64,000 nucleotides of DNA from Lycorma delicatula (Eukaryota > Arthropoda > Insecta > Hemiptera > Fulgoridae). The notes beneath the pieces are model-generated. The model did no database searches. It had not been told where the DNA came from and was given only the letters and a program-made list of their open reading frames with translations. The first letter of the stretch is position 1; the number at the start of each line of letters is the position of its first letter. Both the position numbers and the translations under genes were made by a program. Shown one piece after another: positions 1 through 11,762 of this stretch. The DNA is taken from the NCBI RefSeq assembly GCF_047948215.1, contig NC_134455.1, positions 309,522,147 to 309,586,146 of the forward strand. Direction: 5' to 3'.

Positions 1-418
1 TGAAAGATAGAAATAACACTCAGCAACAGAGATCGGTTATTTAATTTAATCCATTTTTTGGTATTACTTCCTTCAAGCAGAGATTATTGTAAAGAAATTA
101 AGAAAAATCAACCAATTTTATAAATTTTAGATTATCTTATTAAAATGGTTTACTATAATAATGGATTCATTACAATACACATTATTATTGGGAAATATTT
201 ACCGTTGTTATATTTTGTCTCAATTAGGGTGTGACATTAATTATAACAATTCTATTAAATTTAAAAAAATTAAAAAACAATAATTTAAAAAAAAGAATGC
301 AGTAACTTTATATTATTATTATTATTTTTTTATTATTTAAGTATTCAAATAAAGTTTAAATTTTATAAAAATACTGGGAAACGTAAACAGATCAGATGCC
401 TTGGAGTGCCTACTCTAT
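1..418. other. AT-rich noncoding
   Basis: No gene or recognisable repeat is seen. The stretch is very AT-rich, with short T- and A-runs and ATT triplets around 310-340. Confidence 0.6.
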
Positions 419-583
419 GGCCGGCCTCCGTGGTGCGAGTGGTAGCGTCTCGGCCTTTCATCCGGAAGTCCCGGGTTCGAATCCCGGTCAGGCATGGTAT
501 TTTCACACACGCTACAAATCATTCATCTCATCCTCTGAAGCAATACCTAACGGTGGTCTCAGAGGTTAAATAACCAAAAAAAA
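419..583 (+). mobile_element. tRNA-derived SINE, family A, near full length
   Basis: This is a noncoding retroposon with a tRNA-like head. An A-box-like motif TGGTGCGAGTGG lies at 431-442 and a perfect B box GGTTCGAATCC at 474-484, the two internal RNA polymerase III promoter elements. The body continues to a tail containing ATCCTCTGAAGCAATACC and ends in an A-run at about 576-583. It would be transcribed by pol III and mobilised by a LINE. Degenerate family-A heads recur at 33.69, 48.23 and 51.09 kb. The 3' tail is shared with family B, whose tRNA head is different. A free-standing tRNA gene is unlikely because the body and tail continue past the head. Confidence 0.85.
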
Positions 584-599
584 GGTCCATATGTTGAAG

Positions 600-2424
600 A
601 CCATTTGAAAAATTTAAAGACAGATAACGATCGATATAGATAATGACAATCGATATAGACGATACTCTCGATATATACAACGATATTAAATTTAGTAAAA
701 GAAGTTTTAGGTTATTTATTTATAATTTATATAGCAGTGAGATGGTGAGGTTTAAACTTACCTTTAAACTTTACCTTTCCTTATATAATACGAAAGGTAA
801 AGTCGATAGATGGGTGGAATATATTGATGAGTTATACGGAGGAAATGAATTAGAAAATGGTGTTATAGAGGAAGAAGAGGAAGTTGAGGAGGATGAAATG
901 GGAGAAACAATACTGAGATTTGAATTTAAGAGAGCATTAAAAGATTTAAATGGCAGAAAGGCTCCTGGAATAGACGGAATACCTGTAGAATTACTGCGCA
1001 GTGCAGGTGAGGAAGCGATTGATAGATTATACAAACTGGTGTGTAATATTTATGAAAAAGGGGAAGTTCCATCCGACTTCAAAAAAAAGTGTTATAGTCA
1101 TGATACCAAAGAAAGCAGGGGTAGATAAATGTGAAGAATACAGAACAATTAGTTTAATTAGTCATGCATCAAAAATCTTAACCAGAATTCTATACAGAAG
1201 AATTAAGAGGAGAGTGGAAGAAGTGTTAGGAGAAGACCAATTTGGTTTCAGGAAAAGTATAGGGACAAGGGAAGCAATTTTAGGCCTCAGATTAATAGTA
1301 GAAGAAATATTAAAGAAAAACAAACCAACATACTTGGCGTTTATAGACCTAGAAAAGGCATTCGATAACGTAGACTGGAATAAAATGTTCAGCATTTTAA
1401 AAAAATTAGGGTTCAAATACAGAGATAGAAGAACAATTGCTAACATGTACAGGAACCAAACAGCAACAGTAATAATTGAAGAACATAAGAAAGAAGCCGT
1501 AATAAGAAAGGAAGTCCGACACGGATGTTCCCTATCTCCATTATTTTTTATCTTTACATGGAACTAGCAGTTATTGATGTTAAAGAACAATTTAGATTCG
1601 GAGTCACAGGTGAAAAGAAAAAGGTGAAAAGATAAAGATGCTACGATTTGCCGATGATATAGTAATTCTAGCCGAGAGTAAAAAGGATTTAGAAGAAACA
1701 ATGAACGGCATAGATGAAGTCCTACGCAAGAACTATCGCATGAAAATAAACAAGAACAAAACAAAAGAAATGAAATGTAGTAGAAATAACAAAGACGGAC
1801 TACTAAATGTGAAAATAGGAGGAGAAAAGATTATGGAGGTAGAAGAATTTTGTTATTTGGGAAGTAGAATTACTAAAGATGGACGAAGCAGGAGCGATAT
1901 AAAATGCCGAATAGCACAGGCGAAACGAGCCTTCAGTCAGAAATATAATTTGTTTACATCAAAAATTAATTTAAACATCAGGAAAATTTTTTTGAAAGTA
2001 CATGTTTGGAGAATTGCTTTATATGGAAGTGAAACTTGGACAATCGCAGTATCTGAGAAGAAAAGATTAGAAGCTTTTGAAATGTGGTGCTATAGGAGTA
2101 TGTAAAAATCGGATGGGTGGATAAAGTGACAAATGAAGATGTGTTGCGGCAAATAGATGAAGAAAGAAGCATTTGTAAAAATATAGCTAAACGAAGAGAC
2201 AGACTTATAGGCCACATACTAAGGCATCCTGGAATAGTCGCTTTAATATTGGAAGGACAGGTAGAAGAAAAAATTGCATAGGCAGGCCACGTTTGGAATA
2301 TGTAAAACAAATTTAGGGATGTAGGATGTAGAGGGTATACTGAAATGAAACGACTAGCACTAGATAGGGAATCTTGGAGAGATGCATCAAACAAGTCAAA
2401 TGACTGAAGACAAAAAAAAAAAAA
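600..2424 (+). pseudogene. Decayed non-LTR retrotransposon (endonuclease-RT type LINE), 5'-truncated
   Basis: This is the reverse transcriptase and C-terminal part of a LINE polyprotein. In order there are: an RWVEYIDELY-like segment (about 810); the RT N-terminal block LNGRKAPGIDGIPVELL (about 945-995); MIPKKAG (about 1100); a fingers block with DQFGFRKSIGTREAI (about 1235); FIDLEKAFDNVDW (about 1340), holding the first catalytic Asp; GCSLSPLFF (about 1520); FADD (about 1647), the catalytic pair; and the tail MWC ... GHILRHPG ... MKRLALDRESWR, ending at a TGA at 2405-2407 and an A-run at 2412-2424. The frame shifts near the A-run at 1080, near 1550 and near 1630, and again after 2100, with a stop near 2280. 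The endonuclease domain is missing. The element is therefore dead. The A-tail supports insertion by target-primed reverse transcription. Exact clade assignment (RTE-like) is tentative. Confidence 0.9.
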
Positions 2425-3789
2425 TACTGTGGTAAACATTCCGGGGGTAATAAGAGCAAGAGAGGAAATTAATAGTGAACTAATATTGCAGAATTTATTG
2501 TTTTCGTAGTATTGTCCATTTCATTGTTTTCATAAGCTAAAAAAATATAAATAAACGTAAATAATAATATTAATATTTATATAGTAGATATGCCATTCCA
2601 ATTCAAACGATTGCTATTTCTAATTAAACAATTATTTTCGTAATATAATTTGTCAAATATACTATAAAATCTATTTAATTCGTACACTCAAATTTAGCAA
2701 TCGAGCATTGTCAAATCTTGCTAGTAAATAATAAAATCAGTACAACTAAGATTATGTTGTGTAAAATAACGAAAACAAAAAAAAAGTATAATTTTAAATG
2801 ACCATCCTAACATCTAACATCTAACATCTAACTCTTTTTTGACAGAATCTGTTTTCTTGAATACTTAGGATAGTGATGTAAAATAGTATTTCAAACAAAA
2901 AAAATTGAGTAAAATTTGGAAAAAATAGTGCTGAAAACATAGTTTTCAATTTCAAAGTCTTAGAAAGTTTTTGTGAGATTTAAATTTTTGGAGTACATTT
3001 TATCAGATTTTAATATTTCAAGAAAAAATAAAATCATAATTTTTTTAATAAAATCTTTAAGAAATTTTTAAACCGATCCAACAGTTTCTTTGCGAAACCT
3101 ATTTAATTTTAATTAAAATTTCAATGGAAAAACGTTGTTTTAGCGAACCAATTATCTTTTAAACTTAATAACTATTTTTTTTTTTTGTAGAGGAACATTT
3201 CTTATAATAAAAGAAAACTATCATTAAAAATTAATCAAGAATATTTTTTAAATTTCATAATGAGCATTTTTCTAAATTTCAATAAAGTTTTTTACTTGCG
3301 TATTATATTAAAAAATTATACCCGAAAGGTGGGTAAAGTATTAAGCTATAGTTAATCTATAAGTTGGTAGTTGCTTGTAAATAAATGTGTTGTCCAAGGT
3401 AATTAGGTATATCCGTAGCGCAAGCGATTCAAAAATAAAATCATTTTTACCTGTCAAACTTAAGAATTATGCTATTTGCCTTAAAACTCCTACATACAAA
3501 AATTACTTAATTATAGATAAGCGTATCAAATCGGTTATATTTTATCAAATTTGTCTATGATAGTAAGAATAATTTATTATTAATATTTAAATACATGCTA
3601 CCCACGAATTCTAACTAAGTGGCGTAAATATACCACGCTTAAAAGCATTGGGAATGGCAACTTATAAATATCAACAGGTAGAAATGACGGCGTCACAATT
3701 CGTGGCGCCGTTATGTATAGACGCTGAAATACCTAGTAAGCGTTGTTTTCATTCACTATCATGTTAAGCTAGACGTAGGTAAAATAGTA
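2425..3789. other. AT-rich noncoding with one slightly GC-richer patch
   Basis: No gene is recognised. A short (CATCTAA)-type tandem lies at 2803-2832. At 3615-3767 on the plus strand there is an open frame of about 50 codons without a recognisable family (it includes MTASQFVAPLCIDAE). It may be a fragment of an old transposon, but nothing supports a host gene. Confidence 0.5.
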
Positions 3790-4245
3790 ACTATATTCTC
3801 TCTATTTATTTGAGTTACTTCTCCAGTCCTTTCTTTTCTGTGCCAAGTGTAAGATTTTGACATATCTATTTGAAATATTTCTCTTCTTTAATTTTCTACT
3901 GTTTTTTCTATAACTAAATTCAATAAACATGGGGATGGCTAATTGTATAAATTACCAACCTTATTTTTCCTTATTAGAATTGTAGCACAAACTTTTCGCA
4001 TCTCCAGATAATCTTAAAACTTCATTTCGTATTCTACCAAGCCATTTAGTTTTCTAAACTTTCCTGTGCACCACATCAAACAAATTTCTGTGTTCTGTTT
4101 TTCTGGTGTCACTAATGCCCATCCAAAACAATATTGAGCTAGTAGATCGTAGATGATGGATTCCGAAATGATTTTCAAATATAGAGTACAAGCTTTGTCA
4201 AGTTTACCTAGATTCCGGACCGATGAAATACTACTATGGGGACTT
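3790..4245 (-). pseudogene. C-terminal remnant of an endonuclease-RT type LINE
   Basis: Read on the minus strand, this segment matches the post-RT C-terminal region of the same class of LINE found at 0.6-2.4 kb. Visible pieces are ALVTPEKQN and EICLMWC (about 4120-4065; the family pattern is YGSETW ... EAFEMWC), then WLGRIRNEVLRL (about 4045-4010), and finally LAQKRKDWRSN (about 3850-3815; the family pattern is MKRLA.DR..WR). These pieces lie in different frames separated by stops, so the copy is ancient. The RT domain itself is absent. The assignment rests on spacing and on several independent motifs in family order. Confidence 0.7.
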
Positions 4246-6060
4246 ATAATTTTTGCTGTGGGAGAAATTCTACTGTGAGTTTTTTCTAATTCTGTTTAAA
4301 TCACACATGTACTCTGTGATACATGTATAAATTATTTAATACGTATTATTTAATACGTATAAATTCTGCTATTAAATAAGTCTGCCGACGATCTCGAAAC
4401 CAGATGAGGAGAATATCCCAACAGTGACAATGGTGAACAAACCTATGAGTCAAATTTCCTAAAGAACTAAAGCGAGGATTTCTGAAAAGGAACATTACCT
4501 TCATTATCATCCAATTTATTGGCCTCAACAATAAATTAACTCTTATTGGTTTATGAGCTAAATGACTGAGAGCAATGAATATTTTTCGAGGATATACAAA
4601 ATGAAATTTAAAAAAGAAAAAAAACAGTTATCTACGCTAAGTTTTGCCTTCAACTTACTCTAAACCTTCCATTAATGTACCATAATTTATAAATTTATAC
4701 TTTACATTGAAAAAAATAACCAATGATTTTATTTAGTTTTTTTGTGATATAAATTTATTTTATTAAAAGAGTTAAAATATTTAAACTAATTATACCAGAC
4801 TAGATTAAAACAGATTTGAATTAATAATAATTTAAGAGATGTAATATTGAACTATAATTCTATAATTATAATTCCAATTTGATGTTATGTTATTAATAAT
4901 TTAAATTAATTTTGACCTACCATTCAATGCTTTAGTTTTTATAATAAAATTGTTTTTTTTTTTTATATACTTTATAAAAAAATACTCATGAAAATCTTAG
5001 TATGTCAATAAAATCGCTAAAGTAATATGAAGAGAAAGAAAATTTTATCTGGATAGTAATATTTTTTATAATTATTTCATAAAATATGCAGGATACAATA
5101 TACCTAGAAGAGGTTTTGCACATTATATCTAATTCCTATGAATATAAATTTCGTTATATCACAATGACTAATAACGTACATGTTCTTTTCGAAATAACCC
5201 TGAATAGATATTTCAAACAATTAAATAACTACTCGTAAATGATAAATCAATAAAATGTTTTAAACAGTTAATCGCAGATATATTCAGTGAGAACCAAAAA
5301 CATTTGATATCAATATAAGAAATCATGGTGAACAGTCTAGTGAAGAATGATTAGCGGAGATCCTAAAAAAAATGGAATGAATAGTAGTGAGGAGATTCTT
5401 ACGAAATCACACTGGTTGCTTGCTACACGTGCGTCACACAATTCATTTAAAATTAAATATGATCACTACATATATATTTGATTTTTAGTAAATATAATTA
5501 ATTAATGGCAATCTCAGTTAACCGTTCTCTATCTTAGATACAAGACACATCTTACGACAAATTATATAAGTTAAAAAATAATTTTGATATAACAAAAAAA
5601 ATTCTAGCCCGTCCTCAAAACGACTCAGAAATTCATATTCACTAAATAAGTACTTCCTTGTTTTCTAGTTTCTTTTCCTGATATTTCAACATTTAAAACG
5701 TGGAATATTTCTTTTAATAAACTTCTATTTTTTAATCTTATCGTAACCTGTTTTCTCATCGACTCATTACGAAGTGTTCGAATTAATCTTATTCCTAATA
5801 TGAAAATAATGTTCAACTCTGATCTAAAAAGAAACTATTTTTTTGTTTTAATGAAACCTTGAAACAATTTCTAATCAAGCTGTCATATCATGCTAAAGAA
5901 GCAGCTATATTAATCATTATAATTTAAAAAAAAAAAACAACATAAAACTGGAAATAATCTATTCCATTTAAGATATCTTAGCTAAAAGAATTTTTTTATC
6001 TTTTAATTTTTATTAATACAAGAATATTCTCTTAAAAAAAATTAATAAATATATTTCAAA
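4246..6060. other. AT-rich noncoding
   Basis: Mostly AT-rich with homopolymer runs. Short open frames on the minus strand at 4346-4531 and 5625-5816 have no recognisable domain and no splice or tail signals, so I do not call genes. Confidence 0.5.
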
Positions 6061-6066
6061 ACTTAC

Positions 6067-6217
6067 CGGTAGTTGGTTTTGAACTATCCTCTGGCAGCAC
6101 AGTGGCTGGGGGTGGTGTCGCTGGGGGAGGTGGCAAAACTGGACTGCTTTGAACATGTGCTGGCGACGAAGGTGGTGAACTTCGTTCTCGTGGCGTAATC
6201 AAAGCCAAAGCTTGGGT
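6067..6217 (-). CDS. Internal coding exon, proline/serine-rich, host gene of unknown identity
   Basis: This is the strongest host coding sequence in the window. Read on the minus strand it follows a clean 3' splice site, a run of T then TAG (6218-6229). It ends at a consensus donor, G|GTAAGT (6061-6066). The 151-bp exon is open in one frame for 50 codons and leaves one base, so it begins in phase 0 and ends in phase 1. The peptide starts TQALALITPRERSSPPSSPA and passes through SSPVLPPPPATPPPATVLP to an acidic/Ser end EDSSKPTT. Its GC content is far above that of the flanks. A low-complexity Pro/Ser segment of this kind is usually a disordered linker in a signalling, cytoskeletal or nuclear protein. 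No domain is present, so I give no function. It lies between large introns that hold SINEs and other repeats. Confidence 0.65.
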
Positions 6218-6333
6218 CTAAAAAAAAATATATCATCTAAAATTTTGACAATTTTACAAAATAATTACACGATAATGATATAGTCTAAAATTAATATTTT
6301 TTTAATGAAATTTGAATAAATATTGTATAGAAC

Positions 6334-6607
6334 CTTTTTTTTCAGATAATACTTCAGAGGATGACTGAGGATGATTATGTATGAGTGTAAATGAAGTGTA
6401 GTCTTGTACATTCTCAGTTCGACTATTTCTGAGATGTGTGGTTAATTGAAACCAAACCACCACCAAAGAACACCGATATCCACGATCTAGTATTCAAGTC
6501 CGCGTAAAAATAACTGGCTTTACTAGGACTTGAACGCTGCTGGAACTCTCGACTTCCAAATCAGCTGATTTGGGAAGACGCGTTCACCACTAGACCAACC
6601 CCGTGGG
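6334..6607 (-). mobile_element. tRNA-derived SINE, family B
   Basis: On the minus strand the head reads GGGGTTGGTCTAGTGGTGAA (A-box region) followed by CAAATCAGCTGATTTG and a B-box-like GTTCAAGTCC at 6526-6535. The body contains GTTTCAATTAACCACACATC, and the tail contains TCATCCTCTGAAGT and ends in an A-run. It lies just upstream of the 6.07-6.22 kb exon, probably inside an intron of the same gene. Confidence 0.85.
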
Positions 6608-7214
6608 TTTGTATAGAACTTATTTATTTTATACTTAACTGCAGAAAACAAATGAAAGAAAGTTCACTCGAAAATTGAAATGATATTACAAGCTTGATAC
6701 GCTGTATATCAATAAAAGCAAATAATAATACTGAAATAAGACAACTGTACTAAAACCAAATTTATTTACTAATTTACTGTATTACCTAAAGTTTCTTATT
6801 CTCCATAAAAATCAATTTTTTGCCTTTGGAACAACTTTACATGATGGGTACATAAGTAACCACCTTCATATACGTATCCTATATTCCTACATATGCATGT
6901 AAGGTCAAAAAGAGGAAGGTATATTCTTCCAAGGATAACAAAGAGGTTTCCACCTTGATCCAGAGTAGCATTACAAACAAAAAAAAAGTTAAATAGAAAA
7001 GAGAATCGGTTAAAGTTCATTACAATAACCTCAACAAAAAAAAAAAAAAAAAAAATCATAAATAGGTTTATATAAAATAATAATGAAGCAAAATATTAAT
7101 AAATTATTAAGTAAAATCACTGTAAAAATAAAAATAGTAACAATTAACTGACATTTCTTAGTTAATACCACTACCATTAATATAAGCTAATTATGATACT
7201 GAAAATACCGAATT
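6608..7214. other. AT-rich noncoding with a T-rich tract on the minus strand
   Basis: No gene is recognised. A 20-base A-run (7036-7055) precedes, on the minus strand, a slightly more complex segment (6800-6970) with a cysteine-bearing open frame of no known family. It may be repeat-derived. Confidence 0.4.
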
Positions 7215-7805
7215 AAAAAAGTGGACAGTTACACACAATTGCATTGTGGTGGACACCACATGCAGCACATTTTTTGTGGCGTATCGGCATTTTATATTAG
7301 TTTATATATATTAATTTTGTTTCCCGTCGCTCAAGTAGTTTTGTAGTGTAAGTGAGAACGTGTCGGAATCATAACCATGCACACATCGGTTTGAATCCGA
7401 CTTCATATAAATATATAATTTTTTAACTATTTTTTTTTTTAATTTAAATAAATATTGATTTATTGATAATTTATTAACCTCTGTAAAAATGTTTGAATTA
7501 AAATGAAAAGTTCATAAAATTTTACTTCACTAATTAATTCTGATTTCTTTTCAATCAGAGGTTAAAAATTAATAATAAATCAATATATTTAAATTTAAAA
7601 AAAGGAAATGAAATAGGATTCGAAATGTTGTGCCTTCCCCTTGTAAGACCCAAATATTTCATTAATTAAAATTGTATTTGGCTATAACTCTGGAACTAGT
7701 GAAACTAAGTAGCACTTATGATATATCGTTGAAATGCTCTTTATTTATTTCCCGTTATTAACCCGTGAATAGTGGATTATTTTCAATTCAAATATGTTCC
7801 ATTCC
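7215..7805 (+). repeat. Partial copy of a tRNA-like interspersed repeat (pairs with 56.8-57.4 kb)
   Basis: Clearly homologous to the interior of the terminal-inverted-repeat element at 56.7-57.7 kb. Both share GTGGACAGTTACACA, a tRNA-like block (TCGCTCAAGTAG ... ACATCGGTT(T/C)(G/A)AATCC) with a B-box-like motif, and then TTTGGCTA(T/C)AA ... GGAAC(T/C)A. This copy lacks both terminal repeats found at 56,725 and 57,671, so it is truncated. No protein is encoded. Confidence 0.75.
7441..7597. repeat. Long hairpin inside the 7.2-kb repeat
   Basis: The left arm (7441-7483) and right arm (7556-7597) are imperfect reverse complements of about 40 bp (GATTTATT ... AACCTCTG against CAGAGGTT ... AATAAATC), separated by about 70 bp. 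The paralogous copy at 57.03-57.18 kb keeps the left arm but its right arm is eroded. Confidence 0.7.
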
Positions 7806-9461
7806 TGATTTGAAGTAAAAATCACGGTAAATAATGTTTTTGAAAGTTATAATTATGACTTTTACATCAATATGTATTTATTCGATCTTTATTGAAACGA
7901 AAAATAGTTTTAAGTGTGTTTATTTTTGGCATTCTGTAGCAAATAAACCGCAATAAGTATCCTTTTAATTTACTGTTTTGTAGGTTAATGAAGACAACTC
8001 ATAAGAATACAGTAATAGGCGTAAGGACTTTCCTAGAGTCCATTCGTTACTTTTATTTATATTCAAGTTACCTTCTAAGGTAAAAGTGTCTGAAGAGTTT
8101 TAACACATTATTTTCTTGCAATAACATTTAGATGAATTTAAATATGTCATAATATTATACTTTATGTTTATTTACTTTTATATATTGTCTCAAGCGTTTG
8201 TATGCATTCTATAAAATTCGACGATACCTACTTTTGCGTAATTAATAACTAATAAAGAGGATTACTATAATATTTATATTTAATTTCTGTTAGTGTAAAA
8301 TTGGTCAAACAAAATTAATTTGACCTGCAACGAGTTTAAAATTTTGTCGCTATTTTAAGAAAGTTTAGATAAATAATAAAATATTTTATAAATAAACTCT
8401 TTACGAACAGCTTGGTTTTTAAAGCCGTCATATACGATACAAACTGAGTTTCATAAATCGTTATTTATTAAAGATAAAGAAGAATTGCAGCAGACCTACC
8501 ACGCCCTTGAGATATAAGAATAATCCTGGTTATAAAAAAAACCTACCTCATCATACTAGGTCAGGTAAGAACCAGCGGGTAGCTACCCTATCACCAGCCT
8601 AAAAGCGGATTTTCAAAAGTAAAACCTAATAAAAAAAAGGCCCTTCCCATTTTTTATGATTCTATCGTGGAACAGTTTAACTGATTTAGAAAGGTAATAA
8701 TACAGATTAGGAACGTTGCAGAACAAAGGAAATCTGCTGAAAAGAAATCACACATGCACGCGCACACACATTACGTCTCTACAAAACCTATGGATAATTT
8801 TGATGGAAGATCTTCTTAGCTTTTCATCCAGCAGTAATACTATTAGACATATTAATTTTATGTTTATATTTAGCGTTGAAGGATATAAATTCGCATACTC
8901 GTAGTCAATCTTCTATAGATTGAGTACTGATTTGTAGGGTTTAATTCTATAGCAAGAACTTAATGAAAATATATTATTTTAAAATTCATAAGACAACCTA
9001 CTAAACTGCAAGCGGGTTTTTATCTTAACGCCAGAAAGTAAAATCTTGAACTAAAATGATTACTTCAAATTACTTTTTATCACAAAACAAAATATATTGT
9101 TTTTTTTGCAGTTGTTTCATTTGAATATTTAATTTCTAATAATAGAGGATTCGGTTCAAGTTTTAGAGAGTATATTCCAGAATTATTAAGCTCAAGTTCA
9201 TCCAAACAACCTGTGTAAGAACTTAGTTTACAAAAGGTCAATAAATACATTTTTTTTTATCAACTATTAATAGTTTATAATTAACAGAACTGTAATTATT
9301 CTGTGAATTAGGTAAAGTAATTTTTTTAATCCTCCTTTCTTAAATAAATAAAAAAAACAATAAACTAATAAATATTTTCGTGCTTTTTGAAAATCTTAAC
9401 TTATTATAACACGAAACGCTTGACTTGAGACTAAACTTAAAATACTGCTTGGTTCAAGTCC
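7806..9461. other. AT-rich noncoding
   Basis: No gene is recognised. A slightly GC-richer patch at 8480-8600 and an open frame of 62 codons at 8716-8904 show no known family, splice or tail signal. Confidence 0.5.
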
Positions 9462-9565
9462 AACCCATCGGGTTAGTCTAGTGGTAAACTCCTAGTCGTC
9501 GTAAATCAGCTGATTTTGAATTCAAAGGTCTAATGTTCAAATCCTATAAAGGTAAAGGTTGCTAA
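9462..9565 (+). mobile_element. tRNA-derived SINE, family B, head only
   Basis: It carries CGGGTTAGTCTAGTGGTAAA, then AAATCAGCTGATTT, and a degenerate B box (TGTTCAAATCC at about 9534-9544). The body and tail are missing, and it breaks off shortly before the R1-type LINE. Confidence 0.7.
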
Positions 9566-9639
9566 TGACTTTAATTGTTGATGAGACTGCAAATAAAAGT
9601 ATTTAAAAAAAGTAATTCTGCAACCTTGGGAAATTTTTT

Positions 9640-10965
9640 CTCGTATTTTCTAGATTTAGGTGGGAGGGAAATGAATGGCCGGTTGAATTTGAGGTGTACG
9701 GCGGGGTTCCGCAGGATTCTGTCTTGGGCCCACTCCTGTGGAACCTCGCCTTTGATGGCTTGTTGAGATTAGCATTCCCGAATTATGTAAGAATTGTGGC
9801 CTGTGCTGATGATTTGATCTTGCTTATCTCTGGCAAAACTGAGGCTGAGGTAGAGGAGACGGCTAGGATTGCGGTGGCCCAGGTAAGCAGCTGTTTCGAT
9901 TGGCCCCTAGCAAGGCGGTAGCTGTGTAGCCATGGTTGGCAGACGGCGGATCAGAGATGATTATAAGTGTGGGTGAGGTACGAGTTGAAATGTCAAGGGA
10001 AGTTAAGTGTCTCGGCGTTTGGATTGAGAAGCCGGGTCTTCTCAGCAAGTTCATTGGGAAGAACGTGCGTAAAGCTGAGGGAGTCACATCCAGTCTGGGC
10101 AGATTATAACGGTAAGACCAGGGTCAAGACAGACAGCCAGGAAGATGATCATGCTAATGGTGAGATCTATTTTACTTTATGGGTGACGACCTGGGCATCT
10201 GCATTCTCTCGGAAGAAAAATGTGCGGATTTTGGCTTCTCTGCAGCGAGGGGCGATCACCCGGGAAATTTCGGCTTACCGTACCGTCTCGGTGATTGCGG
10301 TTGACTTGATCGCGGGTGTTGTCCCGATACACTTATTTGCCGGACAGTTGAGACTGAAATATGAGGGTACACCCAAGAGTGAGGCAGGACGCATGATTAT
10401 GGAACGTAGGAAGGCGTCCTGGGAGGGAGAGCACTCAGGTAGAACATTGCAGACTTGGAGGTTAATCCTTCGTGTAGTACTGTGGGTCCGGAGGAGTCAT
10501 GGGGAAGTCAATTATTTCCTTGCCCAGCTTCTTTCGGGCCATGGAGCTTTCTTTGCTTACCTCCACCGTTTTGGAAGGAGGGAGTCTCCGAAGTGTACCT
10601 ATTGTGATTAGCTGGACACCACGGAGAATACCTTTTTTGGTTGCGTCAGATGAATCGAGGTTAAAGAGAGGCACAATCTTGGGTCACCGGACAATATCGT
10701 GGCTTGCATGCTGGAAGGCCGTCGTGAATGGAAAGCCCTGTGCGGAGCCTTCATTTGTCCACGCTTGCGAGGATGGCGTTGGTGATGATCATGGGAACTC
10801 TGGATCCCCTGAGCTCGATGGTACCTCTCGGGGCCAAGTATACTTGGTTGCAGGGCCGGTCCCGGGGATGGGAAGATTTGGTGAGACAAGAGTTTTAATC
10901 GGTAGGATGGAGGTATACATACGCTCTTAGTAACATCTAGCGGAACCTGTACGAGTCCGACACTG
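9640..10965 (+). pseudogene. R1-clade non-LTR retrotransposon, 5'-truncated and frameshifted
   Basis: This is a 3' portion of an R1-type LINE polyprotein. It begins inside the RT palm with WPVEFEVYGGVPQDSVLGPL (about 9677-9736), which has Asp where the family has Gly in PQGSVLGP. The catalytic block CADDL follows at 9802-9816. After a frameshift near 9900 comes VKCLGVWIEKPG (about 10003-10038), then SILLYG (frame 2), WASAFSRKKNVRIL and a segment ISAYRTVS ... AGVVPI (10270-10330). The C-terminal HGEVNYFLAQLLSGHG is followed by the zinc-knuckle-like CTYC at 10594-10605, a TAG at 10609 and further tail. The first catalytic Asp, the fingers and the endonuclease are absent. GC content is about 50%, against an AT-rich background. 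R1 elements classically sit in 28S rDNA; no rDNA is present here, so this is a dispersed relative. Confidence 0.88.
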
Positions 10966-11690
10966 CCCCATTTATGGGGAAAAGAGGAAAAAAGAGAAAG
11001 GAAGGAATCTATGGGAAGGGGAAAAGAGATTTGGAAATATGTTTATCGCCCTGAAATTAACTTAACAGAGAAGACTGTAGCTCTTTCTATTATTGAATAG
11101 TTATTCAATCAATCATTCAATAATGATGCACGTTATTAGACTATATAACTTTAGTTTTGCATGGAAGTCATTTATTAATGAAAGTCAATAAATGACTTCT
11201 ATGACTTATTTAGGTCATTTAATGGAATGAAACTTAAATAATCGGAAGACAATTATTGTTATTAAAAAAATGTTTTTATTGATTCAAGAATCAGAAAAGT
11301 GCGACTAAGAACACAATAATGAACGATTTTAATAGTCATCATTATAAACATATGTGTATTCAAATAAAATATATGTTTCTATAAGTTGTTGATTGGACGT
11401 GTCATAAGTCACTCCTGAAAACGATGCAAGCATTTCTAAAAATAACATTTATTTCATACCAGGATTAATAGGAAAACTGAGGATTGAAGTGAATTCCCGA
11501 TACCGCCTACACTGACTCGGTTAATAGATTGAGTATCAGCATGCGCAATTTATGTATTTAATTCGCATTTCGGCTGCCGAGCATACAGAAATGCAAAAGG
11601 CATTTAAACAAACAAAATATCAACAAATAATTTATTTCTTTTAATTTTTATGCAACCATAACTACTACAAATTTTGAGTAAAAATTTTAT
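10966..11690. other. AT-rich noncoding after the R1 relic
   Basis: The purine-rich end (to about 11050) may be the LINE 3' UTR. A perfect 12-bp stem with a 10-base loop lies at 11165-11198 (AAGTCATTTATT / AATAAATGACTT). A GC-richer patch at 11480-11580 is unrecognised. Confidence 0.5.
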
Positions 11691-11693
11691 TAC

Positions 11694-11762
11694 CTTGTGA
11701 CGAATAGCAAAATAATATGTAATAAACGATTCATCAACCTGTTCAGAATGACATTTTAACGG
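11694..11762 (-). CDS. Weak candidate exon (minus strand)
   Basis: On the minus strand an open frame of 23 codons, containing HSEQVDESFITYYFAIRHK, ends at a donor-like AAG|GTAATA (11688-11693). A possible acceptor CAG lies at 11739-11741, giving a 45-bp exon in phase 0 at both ends. The phase would fit between the 12.6 kb candidate and the 6.07-6.22 kb exon. The polypyrimidine tract is weak and the sequence is AT-rich, so chance is a serious alternative. Confidence 0.18.

Noticed and set aside
431..500. Functional tRNA gene
   Set aside because: A and B boxes are present, but the sequence continues into a repeat body and A-tail shared by other copies, so it is a SINE head.
5625..5816. Minus-strand frame resembling a LINE C-terminal tail (RTLRNESMRKQ)
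   Set aside because: Only one loose motif matches, with no neighbouring motifs in order.
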